A DNA stretch of 64,000 nt from Deferribacter desulfuricans SSM1. Its GTDB lineage: Bacteria > Chrysiogenota > Deferribacteres > Deferribacterales > Deferribacteraceae. Both the position numbers and the translations under genes were made by a program. The stretch spans positions 711,501-775,500 of the forward strand of contig NC_013939.1 of NCBI RefSeq assembly GCF_000010985.1, read 5' to 3'. Each line of letters opens with the position of its first letter. Within the stretch, counting starts at the first letter, position 1. Below the pieces are notes generated by a model that worked only from the letters and a program-made list of their open reading frames with translations, searched no databases and was not told the origin of the DNA. This document shows, piece after piece, positions 45,248-55,351 of the stretch.

Positions 45248-45429
45248 TTTAACCTCTATATACTCCTCTTTTATTATTATAAAGGTTTGTGATAAAAAGA
45301 CAACAAAGTATTTAATTTGTAAATTTTTTTTAAAGATATTTGATTATACTTTTAAAAAATATACATTGCCATTAACATATATTTGATTATGATTAAAATT
45401 TATTAAAGTCTATAAAAATAGTTTTTAGC

Positions 45430-45458
45430 TTGATAATTTTGAAACAGGATTTTATTAA
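45430..45458 (+). promoter_or_regulatory. Promoter predicting a leaderless mRNA for the GntR-like gene
   Basis: TTGATA (45430-45435), a 17-base spacer and TATTAA (45453-45458) place transcription start at the ATG at 45465. No close ribosome site exists. Confidence 0.5.
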
Positions 45459-45464
45459 TAAAAC

Positions 45465-46370
45465 ATGTTAGAAAACTACACTAAATCAGCAATAGTTAAA
45501 TTAAAGCTATTAGAAATATTCTTTTTTGGTGTTGAAAACCAGTTTTATCAGCTTCAGTGGATAGCTAATGAGTTAGATGTCAATATTAATACTGTAAAAA
45601 GCGTTTTTTCTGAATTGAAATCAAAGGGTTATTTTGTTGCTGTAAAAGGGAAGGGGTTTTGTATCAACAAAGAGTTTTTATACAAAAGAAAAAATTTATT
45701 ACTTTATCAAGGGGAATTATCAAAGGTTATAAACAAAATAATAAATAGTGGTTTAAATAGTGATGAAGTGTTTTTCTGTTTCAATCATGCTCTATTAGAA
45801 CAAGATTCTGGGGATATCTATTATGTTGATGAAGAGTATTATAATTTGTTTGTAGGTAGAAGAGAATTAGAAGAGCAGTTGCAAAGAGAGGTAATCCCAC
45901 TTTTATTGCCTGATGCTGTGAATAGGCTAAAAGAATGTAGTTTTGATAATTGTATAATAATTACAACTTATTACTGTTTAAAAAGATTGGAAGAGGTTAA
46001 TAATTGTAATGCAAAAATCTTCCCTTTGAAAATTACTCCACCAATAGATACTTTGATAAATTTTGATAAGGTAAGTACGAGTGATATAATTTTAGTGATA
46101 ACAATTAATGATGAGATGAAGAGGAGATTTGAAAGATCTTACAGTTCTTTAATGAGAAAATTCAATGCGTTAATATTTGTTTCTATTGAAGAAAAAACAA
46201 AAATTCAAAATTTAATTAAAGATGCTAAATATGTACTCACTTTGAAACAGATCTACGATACGAATAAGAACCTTTTTAATAAGGTAAAAAATTTAGTTGT
46301 TTATTCAAGATTTCACGATGAAGAAGGCATAAAAATGCTCAAAGATGTAATTGAGAGTAGGAGGTTTTGA
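45465..46370 (+). CDS. GntR-like transcriptional regulator
   Basis: Residues 1-70 form a winged helix of GntR type (LQWIANELDVNINTVKSVFSELKSKGYFVAVKGKGFCI). The remaining 230 residues are an effector domain I cannot assign, with a Rossmann-like feel (SFDNCIIITTYYCLKRL, TSDIILVITINDEMKRRF). Its stop overlaps the hyuA start, so it likely senses the substrate of the operon it heads. The ATG has no Shine-Dalgarno sequence. Confidence 0.72.
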   Translation: MLENYTKSAIVKLKLLEIFFFGVENQFYQLQWIANELDVNINTVKSVFSELKSKGYFVAVKGKGFCINKEFLYKRKNLLLYQGELSKVINKIINSGLNSDEVFFCFNHALLEQDSGDIYYVDEEYYNLFVGRRELEEQLQREVIPLLLPDAVNRLKECSFDNCIIITTYYCLKRLEEVNNCNAKIFPLKITPPIDTLINFDKVSTSDIILVITINDEMKRRFERSYSSLMRKFNALIFVSIEEKTKIQNLIKDAKYVLTLKQIYDTNKNLFNKVKNLVVYSRFHDEEGIKMLKDVIESRRF

Positions 46371-48337
46371 TGATTATTGTAGGCGTTGATACAGGTGGTA
46401 CTTTTACAGATTTTATTTATAAAAAAGATGGGAAATGGGGGGTATATAAATTACTATCTACTCCACATAACCCTGCTGAAGCTGTTTTAAAGGGGCTTGA
46501 TTATATTCTTGAGGGTAAACCTGGGAATATTACACATGGCTCTACAGTTGCTACAAACGCAATTTTAGAAAAGAAGGGTGCAAATACTGCATTGATAACA
46601 AATAAAGGTTTTGAAGATGTGATAGATATAGGCAGACAAAATAGGAAAAAGCTTTATGACTTATACTATCAAAAAAATAAGCCACTTGTGTCATCGACTA
46701 TGAGATTTGGTTTGGACTGCAGGGTTAATTCAAATGGTGAAGTTCTGAAAGAGGTGGATTTATTACAGCTTGAAGAGATTGCTGAAAAACTAAAGATTGC
46801 GGAAGCAGAATCTGTGGCTGTATGCTTTTTATTTTCATTTTTGAATAGAAAACATGAAAAGATTGTAGGAGATTATCTTAGAGAAAAAGGTTTTCATTGT
46901 TGCCTATCATCAGAGATTTTACCTGAGTTTAGAGAGTATGAAAGGTTATCAACTACAGTAATAAATGCTTATGTATCACCTAAAATGGATAGATATATAA
47001 GTCATATAAAAGATAATTTAACTGAGGGGAGCAAGCTCAGAATAATGCAGTCAAATGGAGGGGTAATTTCTGCAGAAGTGGCAATGAGTGAATCTGTTAG
47101 GACTATTCTTTCTGGTCCTGCTGGTGGAGCTGTTGGGGCATTTGAAATAGGGAAAATGGCAGGTTTTGACAAACTAATTACATTTGATATGGGTGGAACC
47201 TCTACAGATGTGGCACTTATTAATGGAGAGTTGCCTTTAACAGTAGAATCTGAAATAGATGGATTCCCTGTAAAAGTTCCTATGATAGATATCCATACGG
47301 TTGGTGCAGGTGGTGGCTCAATTGCTTATAAAGATGATGGTGGTGCTCTGAGAGTGGGGCCGATAAGCGCAGGTGCTGATCCTGGACCTATTTGCTATGG
47401 TAAAGGGGAGCAGATTACAGTTACAGATGCAAACCTTTATCTTGGAAGACTTATCCCTGACCACTTTCTTGGTGGAGCGATGAAACTTGATAGAGAAAAG
47501 CTAAACTTTTATTTTGACAAGCTATCCAAAGAGTTTGGTTTGACCACAGTGGAGCTTGCAGAAGGGGTTTTAGAAGTTGCCAATACAAATATGGAAAGAG
47601 CGATTAGGGTAATTTCTGTAGAGAGAGGGTATAACCCATCAGATTTTACACTTTTCTCCTTTGGTGGTGCAGGAGGGATGCATGCTGCATTTTTAGCTAA
47701 ACTACTTCATATCCCAAGAGTATTTGTTCCTAGAAATCCAGGTATTTTATCTGCAATAGGGATGATTTTATCAGACATAATAAAGGATTATTCAAAGACA
47801 GTGATGTTGAAAGAAGCATTAAGCTTTAATGAATTGAAAACATATTTTGCAGATTTAAAAGAGCAAGGGATAAATGACCTGTTGAATGAGGGGGTAGAGC
47901 GAGAAAATATATCATTAGAGTTGTATTTGGATATGAGGTATTTAGGGCAATCTTATGAGATTATCGTTCCATTTACGGAAGATTATGTAAATACTTTTCA
48001 TGAATATCATAAGAGATTGTATGGGTATGCAAATTATGAAAAACCGATTGAAATAGTAAATTTAAGACTTAGAGCAAGAGGTAAAATGGAAAAACCGAAA
48101 TTTGAAAAGAAAGCTACTAAAGTAGCAGATATTGATAAAAATGCCATATTAAGTGAAACTGATGTTATTTTTGGTGGTAAAACTGTTAAGTCTAAAGTCA
48201 TTGATAGGGATTTACTTTTGTATGGTAATAAATTCGATGGGCCAGCTATAGTTATCGAATATTCTTCAACAATAGTAATACCACCTGAGGCAACAGTTGA
48301 GGTGGATGCTTTTGAAAACTTGATAATTCATGTTTGA
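46370..48337 (+). CDS. Hydantoinase/oxoprolinase subunit A
   Basis: An ATP-dependent amidohydrolase subunit related to HyuA, the N-terminal half of 5-oxoprolinase, and acetone carboxylase. The phosphate-binding loops DTGGTFTDFIY and FDMGGTSTDVAL, plus HGSTVATNAILEKKG and GPAGGAVGAFEIG, are clear. At 655 residues it is normal. ATG 46370 follows GGAGG by five bases and overlaps the regulator stop (TGATG). Subunit B follows nine bases after its stop. With gamma-glutamyl enzymes nearby, 5-oxoproline is the favoured substrate, but hydantoins remain possible. Confidence 0.9.
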   Translation: MIIVGVDTGGTFTDFIYKKDGKWGVYKLLSTPHNPAEAVLKGLDYILEGKPGNITHGSTVATNAILEKKGANTALITNKGFEDVIDIGRQNRKKLYDLYYQKNKPLVSSTMRFGLDCRVNSNGEVLKEVDLLQLEEIAEKLKIAEAESVAVCFLFSFLNRKHEKIVGDYLREKGFHCCLSSEILPEFREYERLSTTVINAYVSPKMDRYISHIKDNLTEGSKLRIMQSNGGVISAEVAMSESVRTILSGPAGGAVGAFEIGKMAGFDKLITFDMGGTSTDVALINGELPLTVESEIDGFPVKVPMIDIHTVGAGGGSIAYKDDGGALRVGPISAGADPGPICYGKGEQITVTDANLYLGRLIPDHFLGGAMKLDREKLNFYFDKLSKEFGLTTVELAEGVLEVANTNMERAIRVISVERGYNPSDFTLFSFGGAGGMHAAFLAKLLHIPRVFVPRNPGILSAIGMILSDIIKDYSKTVMLKEALSFNELKTYFADLKEQGINDLLNEGVERENISLELYLDMRYLGQSYEIIVPFTEDYVNTFHEYHKRLYGYANYEKPIEIVNLRLRARGKMEKPKFEKKATKVADIDKNAILSETDVIFGGKTVKSKVIDRDLLLYGNKFDGPAIVIEYSSTIVIPPEATVEVDAFENLIIHV

Positions 48338-48346
48338 GGTGAGGTT

Positions 48347-49912
48347 ATGAAATTAAATCCTATATTATTAGAAGTTTTTAAAAATAGATTTATTTCAATA
48401 TCAGAGGAGATGGGAGTTACATTAAATAGAACAGCTTTTTCACCAAATATAAAAGAGAGAAGAGACTTCTCATGTGCACTATTTGATGAAAATGGTGATA
48501 TGATTGCTCAGGCTGCACATATCCCAGTTCATCTTGGCTCTATGCCTATGAGTGTGAAATCAGCTATAGAAAATGTAAATTTGAAAGATGGCGACATGGT
48601 TATTTTAAATGACCCTTATAAAGGTGGCACTCATTTGCCAGATGTAACAATAGTTGCACCAGTTTTTTTAGGAGAAGATAAACCTCAATTTTTTGTTGCA
48701 AATAGGGCTCATCATGCTGATATCGGTGGTATGACTGCAGGCTCAATGCCACTATCTACCTCAATTTTTCAAGAAGGTTTAATTATACCACCTCTTAAAA
48801 TTGTTGAGAAAGGTGAGGTGGTTGAGCCTTTGATGAAATTTCTTCTAAATAATGTGAGAACCCCTTATGAAAGAGAGGGGGATTTTACAGCACAAATTAT
48901 GGCTAATATAACCGGTATAAAAAGGATTGAAGAGTTAGTTAATAGTTATGGGCTTCAAATGGTAAAGGAGTACGCAAAAGGGATGATGGATTATTCAGAA
49001 AAGATATTAAAAAATAGAATAAAAATTATCCCCGATGGAGTTTATAAGTTTGAAGATTTTATGGATGATGATGGTATTGAAAAAGAGAAAATTAAAATTG
49101 CAGTTAAGCTGATTGTAGATAATGACAAAGTGGTAGTGGATTTTACAGAAAGTGATGACCAGGTAAAAGGTAGCATCAATGCTGTTTATTCAATTACTTT
49201 GTCTGCAGTTTTGTATGTATTTAGGTCTTTGATAAAGGATGATATCCCCACAAATGCAGGGCTTTTAAGACCGATAAAGCTAAAAACTCGTAAAGGTAGC
49301 ATAGTCGATGCAAAATTTCCTGCCAGTGTCGCTGGCGGTAATGTGGAAACTTCTCAAAGAATTGTTGATGTGCTGTTGGGAGCATTATCAAGAGCGTTAC
49401 CAAATGAAATACCTGCAGCAAGCCAAGGGACTATGAATAATATTACAATTGGTGGGATTGATGAGAAAAGTGGCCAACCATTTACTTATTACGAAACCAT
49501 TGGTGGTGGTATGGGAGCAAGCAGTTTTGCAAATGGAGAATCTGCAGTGCATTCTCATATGACAAATACTTTAAATACACCGATTGAAGCTCTGGAATTT
49601 ACATATCCTATGATGGTTGAAGAGTATAGTATTAGAAAAAACTCTGGAGGACAGGGTAAGTATAGAGGTGGTGATGGGATTATAAGGCAGATCAGGTTGT
49701 TAAATGATGCCGAAGTGACGATGCTTACAGAGAGAAGAATTTTTAGCCCATACGGTTTAAATGGAGGAGAGCCTGGAAAGTGTGGTGCAAACATTGTTAT
49801 TTCTAATGGTGAAAAAAGAGAAATTCCAGGCAAATTTAATATAAACCTGAAAAAAGGTGATATAATTAGGATAGAAACGCCAGGTGGTGGCGGCTTTGGT
49901 AAAAGTAAATAG
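48347..49912 (+). CDS. Hydantoinase/oxoprolinase subunit B
   Basis: The HyuB-family partner of the previous gene. Blocks are EEMGVTLNRTAFSPNIKERRD, HIPVHLGSMP, DMVILNDPYKGGTHLPDV, NRAHHADIGGMTAGSMP and the C-terminal GGGMGAS and ETPGGGGFG. At 521 residues it is full length. GAGGTGAGG precedes the ATG. A hairpin separates it from the TRAP binding-protein gene. Confidence 0.9.
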   Translation: MKLNPILLEVFKNRFISISEEMGVTLNRTAFSPNIKERRDFSCALFDENGDMIAQAAHIPVHLGSMPMSVKSAIENVNLKDGDMVILNDPYKGGTHLPDVTIVAPVFLGEDKPQFFVANRAHHADIGGMTAGSMPLSTSIFQEGLIIPPLKIVEKGEVVEPLMKFLLNNVRTPYEREGDFTAQIMANITGIKRIEELVNSYGLQMVKEYAKGMMDYSEKILKNRIKIIPDGVYKFEDFMDDDGIEKEKIKIAVKLIVDNDKVVVDFTESDDQVKGSINAVYSITLSAVLYVFRSLIKDDIPTNAGLLRPIKLKTRKGSIVDAKFPASVAGGNVETSQRIVDVLLGALSRALPNEIPAASQGTMNNITIGGIDEKSGQPFTYYETIGGGMGASSFANGESAVHSHMTNTLNTPIEALEFTYPMMVEEYSIRKNSGGQGKYRGGDGIIRQIRLLNDAEVTMLTERRIFSPYGLNGGEPGKCGANIVISNGEKREIPGKFNINLKKGDIIRIETPGGGGFGKSK

Positions 49913-49919
49913 GGAATTA

Positions 49920-49937
49920 GTGGGTGGATGAGCCCAC
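49920..49937 (+). terminator. Small intercistronic hairpin before dctP
   Basis: GTGGG (49920) pairs with CCCAC (49933), followed by AAAAAAT instead of a T tract. It is likely an mRNA processing or stability element, since the binding protein is usually needed in excess. Confidence 0.4.
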
Positions 49938-49961
49938 AAAAAATAGAGAAGGGAGTTTACT

Positions 49962-50939
49962 ATGGGAGTAAGAAAACTTTTAGTGTCAATTTTAGCATTT
50001 TTATCTTTGTCAGTTTTTGCTTTTGCTCAAAACTTTACACTTAATCTTAATGCTATTTATGGCCCAACTAGCTTTCACACTCAGGGTGCAATGAAATTTG
50101 CAAAACTGGTGGAAAAGTATACCAATGGTTCTGTAAAAATAGTTGTTCATCCAGGTGGAAGTTTGGGATTTAAGGGCCCAGAGCTTTTAAAAGCAGTTAA
50201 GGACGCACAAGTGCCTATGTCTGATATTCTGATGGGTGTTGTTGCAGGTAGTGAACATGTTTTTGGAATTAGTTCATTACCAAGACTTGTTTCAAACTTT
50301 AAAGAAGCAAGAGCTTTATATGAAGACTGTAAGCCGCTTTATGAGAAAGCAGCATTGAAATGGAATCAAAAGTTTTTGTATGCTGCGCCATGGCCACCAA
50401 GTGGTTTGGTTACAAAAAAGGAAATAAAAAGTGTTGCTGATTTAAAAGGGCTTAAAACAAGGACTTACGATAAGAACGGTGCAAAGTTTTTGAGAGAGCT
50501 TGGTGGGTCCCCTGTATCAATGCCATGGGGAGAGGTTTACTCATCTCTAAGAACTGGTGTAATTGATTCAGTGTTAACTTCCACTGAATCTGCAAAAAAT
50601 GGTAAATTCTGGGAAGTATTGAAATATTTTACAAATATTTATTATGCTTTCCCTCTCAATATGGTAACAATCAATTTGGATTATTGGAAAGCTTTATCAA
50701 AAGAGCAGCAGAAAGCTATGCTTAAAGCTGCAAAAGAGATAGAAGAAATGCAGTGGAAAAACTCAAAAGATAGATATTTTTCTGCAGCAAAAGTTTTAGA
50801 AGAGCATGGAATGATTATAAACAATCCAACACCTGAGCTTGAAAAAGCTATGGATAAAGCAGCTAAGAAAATTATTGATGAGTTTATGAGTAAAGCAAAA
50901 TCTAAAGAAAGAGCTGTTTTGGAGAAATATATTAAATGA
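49962..50939 (+). CDS. TRAP transporter substrate-binding protein (DctP family)
   Basis: A signal peptide (LLVSILAFLSLSVFAFA) precedes a TRAP-type binding protein: GSLGFKGPELLKAVKDAQVPMSDI, LKGLKTRTYDKNGAKFLRELGGSPVSMPWGEVYSSLRTGVIDSV. The latter contains the conserved arginine that contacts a substrate carboxylate in this family. GGGAG precedes the ATG. The gene is followed by the two membrane subunits with four-base overlaps. The ligand is probably an organic acid used by the hydantoinase-like enzyme. Confidence 0.92.
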   Translation: MGVRKLLVSILAFLSLSVFAFAQNFTLNLNAIYGPTSFHTQGAMKFAKLVEKYTNGSVKIVVHPGGSLGFKGPELLKAVKDAQVPMSDILMGVVAGSEHVFGISSLPRLVSNFKEARALYEDCKPLYEKAALKWNQKFLYAAPWPPSGLVTKKEIKSVADLKGLKTRTYDKNGAKFLRELGGSPVSMPWGEVYSSLRTGVIDSVLTSTESAKNGKFWEVLKYFTNIYYAFPLNMVTINLDYWKALSKEQQKAMLKAAKEIEEMQWKNSKDRYFSAAKVLEEHGMIINNPTPELEKAMDKAAKKIIDEFMSKAKSKERAVLEKYIK

Positions 50940-51427
50940 AGAAAGTTCTAAAAATAATAGATACGGCATCGAATATCGGTGCCGTATTCTCTGCCATATT
51001 TATGATTTTGATAGTATTACTTATTGTTATAGAAATATTTTTGCGTGCAATATTTAATAAATCTACATTAATTACTGATGAATACAGTGCTTATATGTTT
51101 GTTTTTGTTGTAATGTTAGGGTTGTCTTATACTTTCAAAGAAAAGGGGCATATTAAAATTACAATTATAACTTCAAGATTAAAGAAAAAAACACAACGAT
51201 ATCTCGAAATTGTTATCTTATTTATAGCTTTAGCTATTTTAATATTTTCGTTATATTATTCTTTTAAGATGGTTTATGATACTTACTCTTTAGATATGAG
51301 GGCTGATACAATTGCAGAAACACCGTTATATTTACCTCAAATTGCCTTACCTTTGGGCTATTTTATATTTATTTTACAGGTAATTGCAGAGATAATAAAA
51401 AAATTCAAGTATGAGGAAGATGAATGA
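50936..51427 (+). CDS. TRAP transporter small permease (DctQ family)
   Basis: Four membrane helices in 163 residues (about 16-38, 50-66, 88-110 and 130-152). DEYSAYMFVFVVMLGLSYTFKEKGHI is the usual DctQ block. It overlaps dctP and dctM by four bases each (ATGA), so all three are coupled. Confidence 0.9.
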   Translation: MKKVLKIIDTASNIGAVFSAIFMILIVLLIVIEIFLRAIFNKSTLITDEYSAYMFVFVVMLGLSYTFKEKGHIKITIITSRLKKKTQRYLEIVILFIALAILIFSLYYSFKMVYDTYSLDMRADTIAETPLYLPQIALPLGYFIFILQVIAEIIKKFKYEEDE

Positions 51428-52758
51428 TTTCTGATCCATTATTGTTGTCGATTGTTATGTTTGGTATTATGTTTTTATTTTTATTGAGTGGTTTGTGGAT
51501 AGGGTTTTCTTTGTTTGCTGCTGCAATTTCAGGTATGCTTTTATACAAATTTAATTTACCTCCTACAATTTCTATTTGGAGTAAAATTGGGGATTTGATA
51601 GCCAATTCTGTTTGGAACAGTTTAGATTCTTGGTCTTTAACTGCATTACCCCTTTTTATTTTGATGGGTGAAATCCTTTATAGAACAGCTATTTCAACAA
51701 AATTATTAAATGGGCTTTTACCTTGGCTTACTAAAGTACCAGGAAAATTGCTTCACATAAATGTTTTTGCTTGTTCACTTTTTGCTGCGGTATCTGGATC
51801 TAGTGCTGCTACTACTGCAACAGTTGGTCAAATAACATTACATGAATTGACAAAAAGAGGTTATGATAAAAGATTAGCTTTAGGATCGCTTGCAGGAGCT
51901 GGTACACTCGGTTTTTTAATACCACCAAGTTTGATTATGATTATTTATGGTGTCTTGTCTGATACTTCTATAGGGAAGCTTTTTATAGGTGGTATTTTGC
52001 CAGGGCTGTTACTTGCAGGGATGTATTCTACCTATATTATAATAGTTACACTTATCAAACCTAATGTTGTTCCAAAAGATGATGAAAAATACTCCTTTAA
52101 AGACAAGTTAATGCAATCTAAGGAGATTTTACCTGTAATATTTTTGATATTTATAGTATTGGGAGGTATTTATTTAGGTTTTACAACCCCAACAGAAGCT
52201 GCTGCAATAGGTGTAATAGGGTCTTATTTACTTGCCATTTTGTTTAAAAATTTAACATGGGAAAATTTTAAAACATCCCTTTTAAATGCAGTAAAAACTA
52301 CATGTATGATCTCTTTTATAATTATGGGTGCTGCTTTTCTTTCTCAAGTGGTGGGTTTTGTAGGCATAGCAAGGGCATTAAGTGAATATATTGCAAGTCT
52401 TAATCTATCCCCCTATGTGTTAATATTTGTTGTGGGATTGATGTATATATTTCTCGGTATGATATTGGATGGGATCTCTATGGTAGTCATGACTTTACCG
52501 ATTGTTTTACCTATAGTAACTATGGCTGGGTTTGACCCTTTATGGTTTGGTATATTTTTAGTTTTTATGGTGGAATTAGCTCAAATTACACCTCCTGTGG
52601 GTTTTAGTCTTTTTGTAATACAGGGGATTTCAGGTGAGGATATTTCTACTATTTTAAGAGCTACTTTTCCATTTTTTATGATAATGATTCTTATGGTTAT
52701 ACTTATAACTATGTTTCCTCAGATAGTTGAATATTTACCTAATCATATGATTAGGTAA
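51424..52758 (+). CDS. TRAP transporter large permease (DctM family)
   Basis: A 444-residue permease with about twelve hydrophobic segments. Family blocks are ALPLFILMGEIL, ASVSG-like FAAVSGSSAATTATVG, GTLGFLIPPSLIMIIYG, FTTPTEAAAIGV, GMILDGISMVVMTLPIVLPI and ITPPVGFSLFVIQGI. GAGGAAGATG precedes the ATG. The last codons lie in a 24-base perfect palindrome at the convergent boundary with the gamma-glutamyltransferase gene. Confidence 0.93.
   Translation: MISDPLLLSIVMFGIMFLFLLSGLWIGFSLFAAAISGMLLYKFNLPPTISIWSKIGDLIANSVWNSLDSWSLTALPLFILMGEILYRTAISTKLLNGLLPWLTKVPGKLLHINVFACSLFAAVSGSSAATTATVGQITLHELTKRGYDKRLALGSLAGAGTLGFLIPPSLIMIIYGVLSDTSIGKLFIGGILPGLLLAGMYSTYIIIVTLIKPNVVPKDDEKYSFKDKLMQSKEILPVIFLIFIVLGGIYLGFTTPTEAAAIGVIGSYLLAILFKNLTWENFKTSLLNAVKTTCMISFIIMGAAFLSQVVGFVGIARALSEYIASLNLSPYVLIFVVGLMYIFLGMILDGISMVVMTLPIVLPIVTMAGFDPLWFGIFLVFMVELAQITPPVGFSLFVIQGISGEDISTILRATFPFFMIMILMVILITMFPQIVEYLPNHMIR
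52735..52758. terminator. 24-base perfect palindrome at the dctM stop
   Basis: A perfect dyad centred at 52746/52747 (arms TTACCTAATCAT and ATGATTAGGTAA) encodes the last eight codons including the stop of dctM and lies four bases beyond the end of the convergent gene. It probably forms a shared hairpin, although no T tract follows. Confidence 0.5.
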
Positions 52759-52761
52759 GTT

Positions 52762-54282
52762 TCATGATGAATGTTTTATTACTTTGTGATGACCATTCCT
52801 TCTTGTATCAGAAGCAGCAAAGTCTTTGCCTGCAGCGTGAACTCCGCCGAAATACATATTAAACTCATCAAATTTTACTGTATCATACTGCTCTTCAACC
52901 TCTTTTATAAATTCTCTTGGAAAACCTTGCTCATAATAAACTATATTGTTTTCAAAATGGATTCTTGGTGAATTTATACTTTTATCCAGCGATAATTTTT
53001 TTATTATAAAGTTGTAAATAGTATTTAAAATAGCGCTTCTAATTCTATTACTTCCTGCACTGCCAAGTGCTAAATAAAATTCTCCATTTTTTGTAATTAT
53101 CGTGGGGCTCATCATGGAAAATAACCTTTTATTTTTTGGCCAGTTGAAAAAGCCGAAAAAGTTTAAATCTTCTTCTCCTAGCATATTGTTCATCATAAAA
53201 CCAGTGTTTGAGATAACAACACCACAGCCTTCACCATTACTTGTGGTGCAGCTTACAGCATTGTGATCTTTGTCAACAATACTAAAATGTGTTGTATTCC
53301 CTAAGTCCTTTTTACTATACAAATATCTGTTAATAAAATCTATATACTTTTCTTTTGAAATATTTATAAATAGATCCAAATTTTCTTCTTTGAAAAAAGA
53401 ATTTCTATACAGAGATGTTTCTTTGATTACTTCTACTAAATCTGAAAGGGAATTTTTAGAAATATGATTATACTTTTCTAAAAACTTAAATGAAAAATAT
53501 AATAACATCCCTCCTATTGATGATTTAAAAGGAAGATGTAGCTCATAGCCATCTAAACTTATGGTTAAAGGAGTGTTATGCTCAACAGAATAATTCATTA
53601 AATCAGATTTTTGCAACAAGCCCCCATTTTTATTGTAAATCGATTCTATTTGATCAGCTATTTCCCCGTTATAAAAAACATCTACCCCTTTTTTGATAAG
53701 TGTTTTAAGGAAATTTGCATATTCAAAGTTTTTAAAAAAGGTTTTATCATTTAGTAATGTTCCATTTATGACAAATTGCTTTTTACTTTCCTCGGTTGCT
53801 AAAAAAATAGGGGCTAATAGGTCATTTATCACATAAGAGATAAAAGGGCTTATATAAAACCCTTGTTCAGCAAGTTTTATGGGGTATTCAAGACAATCTG
53901 ATAAAGGTAAACACCCCTTTTCTTGATGAACTGTCAAAATACCAGCAAGATTTCCAGGAACAGCTGTGGAAGCATAACCTACATGAAAGGTTTGCACAGC
54001 AGATTTAAAATCAACATTTACTGGGTAAAAGTTTTTCTCTTTTGTATTTTTTGATGGAACATTTACGAAAAAATCATAATATTTGACATCTTTTGTTTTT
54101 GCGTCAAAATATGTGAGGTAGCCTCCACCAGCAGGGCTTGTGAGGGGTAATTCTGCTAAACAAGCTGTAAAAAAAGATGATACTGCCGCATCAAAGGCAT
54201 TCCCACCTTTTTCTAAAGTATTTATTGCAGATTGCATTGTGTGATAATCACCAGCAGAAACGGCACAAAAAAATCTTTTCAT
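52762..54282 (-). CDS. Gamma-glutamyltransferase family protein, no signal peptide
   Basis: Ntn-hydrolase that cleaves or transfers gamma-glutamyl groups. The catalytic threonine block NTTHFSIVDKDHNAVSCT (Thr about 330) and TSPAGGGYLTYFD are present. The C-terminal small-subunit blocks GFMMNNMLGEED and MSPTIITKNGEFYLALGSAG follow. At 506 residues it is near family size. Unlike classical periplasmic GGT it lacks a signal peptide, so it should act in the cytoplasm. The start overlaps the upstream glutamate-cysteine-ligase-family gene by four bases. Confidence 0.88.
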   Translation of the reverse strand: MKRFFCAVSAGDYHTMQSAINTLEKGGNAFDAAVSSFFTACLAELPLTSPAGGGYLTYFDAKTKDVKYYDFFVNVPSKNTKEKNFYPVNVDFKSAVQTFHVGYASTAVPGNLAGILTVHQEKGCLPLSDCLEYPIKLAEQGFYISPFISYVINDLLAPIFLATEESKKQFVINGTLLNDKTFFKNFEYANFLKTLIKKGVDVFYNGEIADQIESIYNKNGGLLQKSDLMNYSVEHNTPLTISLDGYELHLPFKSSIGGMLLYFSFKFLEKYNHISKNSLSDLVEVIKETSLYRNSFFKEENLDLFINISKEKYIDFINRYLYSKKDLGNTTHFSIVDKDHNAVSCTTSNGEGCGVVISNTGFMMNNMLGEEDLNFFGFFNWPKNKRLFSMMSPTIITKNGEFYLALGSAGSNRIRSAILNTIYNFIIKKLSLDKSINSPRIHFENNIVYYEQGFPREFIKEVEEQYDTVKFDEFNMYFGGVHAAGKDFAASDTRRNGHHKVIKHSS

Positions 54283-55346
54283 ATCTCACCTAATTTGCAC
54301 AGATTTAAAAGGTTATTAAACTTATTGTAATTTTCTAACAATTTGTATGAAATACTATTATTTTCTGCATAATCATTAATAAGTTGTAAATACTTGTTAT
54401 TAATAGTATCACTATATTTTTCAATAAGAGTTTTGATTAAGGTGTTTATTTTTACTTTTTTATCTTCCAAAATGAAACTGCCATCTAATGAGTATCTTAT
54501 AGCATTCCATTTGTTTTGCTTTAAGATTGGATAAAATAATTTTTCACACTTTTTATTGTAAAAATTTTTGGCAATAAGATAATAGAGTGCAGTTATTGCA
54601 ATTATTCGATTAACATCATTTGTACTATCACATATTCTAAGCTCAACAGTCCCATAATCAGGTCTTATTCTCACATCCCACCATAAATCGTTATATTTTT
54701 CTATGAAACTGTGATTGTATAAAAGTTTTGTTGAATAGATGAAGTCCTCATAATTTTCTAAGTACTCTGGAACACCACCTCTGGGTAAGTTTTCAAAAAT
54801 GAGACTTCTATAAGAGTGTAATCCAGTGTTTTTGCCTTCAAAAAATGGCGATGAGGTAGAAAGTGCCAGCATTAAGGGCATATATTTTAAAGTATGGTTG
54901 TGGACATTCACAGCTGCTGCCTCATCAGGTAGTCCAATATGTATATGCATACCAAATATCAAAAATCTATCTAATACCATCTGTAATTCGTTTTTTAATT
55001 TTTCATATCTTTTATCAGGTGTAGGTTTTGCATCTGTGATTTTTGCAAAAGGGTGAGTCCCAAGACCTATAATTTTTGCATCATGCTTTTTTGCTACAGT
55101 TTTGAGTTTTTGAAAAACGTTATCAAAAAATGGGGCAATTTCATCAAGACTCTTAAAAACAGGTGAGACTATTTCTATAATTGATTGGAAGTATTCTTTT
55201 TTAATATATTGCCTATCTTCTTGTGGAAGTTCTGCTAATATTTTGTCTCTGACTCTTTTGAGATTATAGGTTGTAGAATCAACAATGAAAAGTTCTAATT
55301 CTATCCCGATGTTTAAACTTGAACATTTCTTAAAACTAAAGTCCAT
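54279..55346 (-). CDS. Glutamate-cysteine ligase family 2 (GCS2/YbdK-like) protein
   Basis: ATP-dependent gamma-glutamyl ligase fold: NIGIELELFIVDSTTYNLKRV, HIHIGLPDEAAAVNVHN, GLHSYRSLIFENLPRGGVPEY and WWDVRIRPDYGTVELRICDS. At 355 residues it fits the carboxylate-amine ligase group. It is coupled to the gamma-glutamyltransferase gene. The substrate may be cysteine or another amine. There is no ribosome site, but a promoter predicting a leaderless mRNA lies just upstream. Alternatively it is co-transcribed from the LysE-type gene 33 bases before it. Confidence 0.86.
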   Translation of the reverse strand: MDFSFKKCSSLNIGIELELFIVDSTTYNLKRVRDKILAELPQEDRQYIKKEYFQSIIEIVSPVFKSLDEIAPFFDNVFQKLKTVAKKHDAKIIGLGTHPFAKITDAKPTPDKRYEKLKNELQMVLDRFLIFGMHIHIGLPDEAAAVNVHNHTLKYMPLMLALSTSSPFFEGKNTGLHSYRSLIFENLPRGGVPEYLENYEDFIYSTKLLYNHSFIEKYNDLWWDVRIRPDYGTVELRICDSTNDVNRIIAITALYYLIAKNFYNKKCEKLFYPILKQNKWNAIRYSLDGSFILEDKKVKINTLIKTLIEKYSDTINNKYLQLINDYAENNSISYKLLENYNKFNNLLNLCKLGEI

Positions 55347-55351
55347 ACCAA

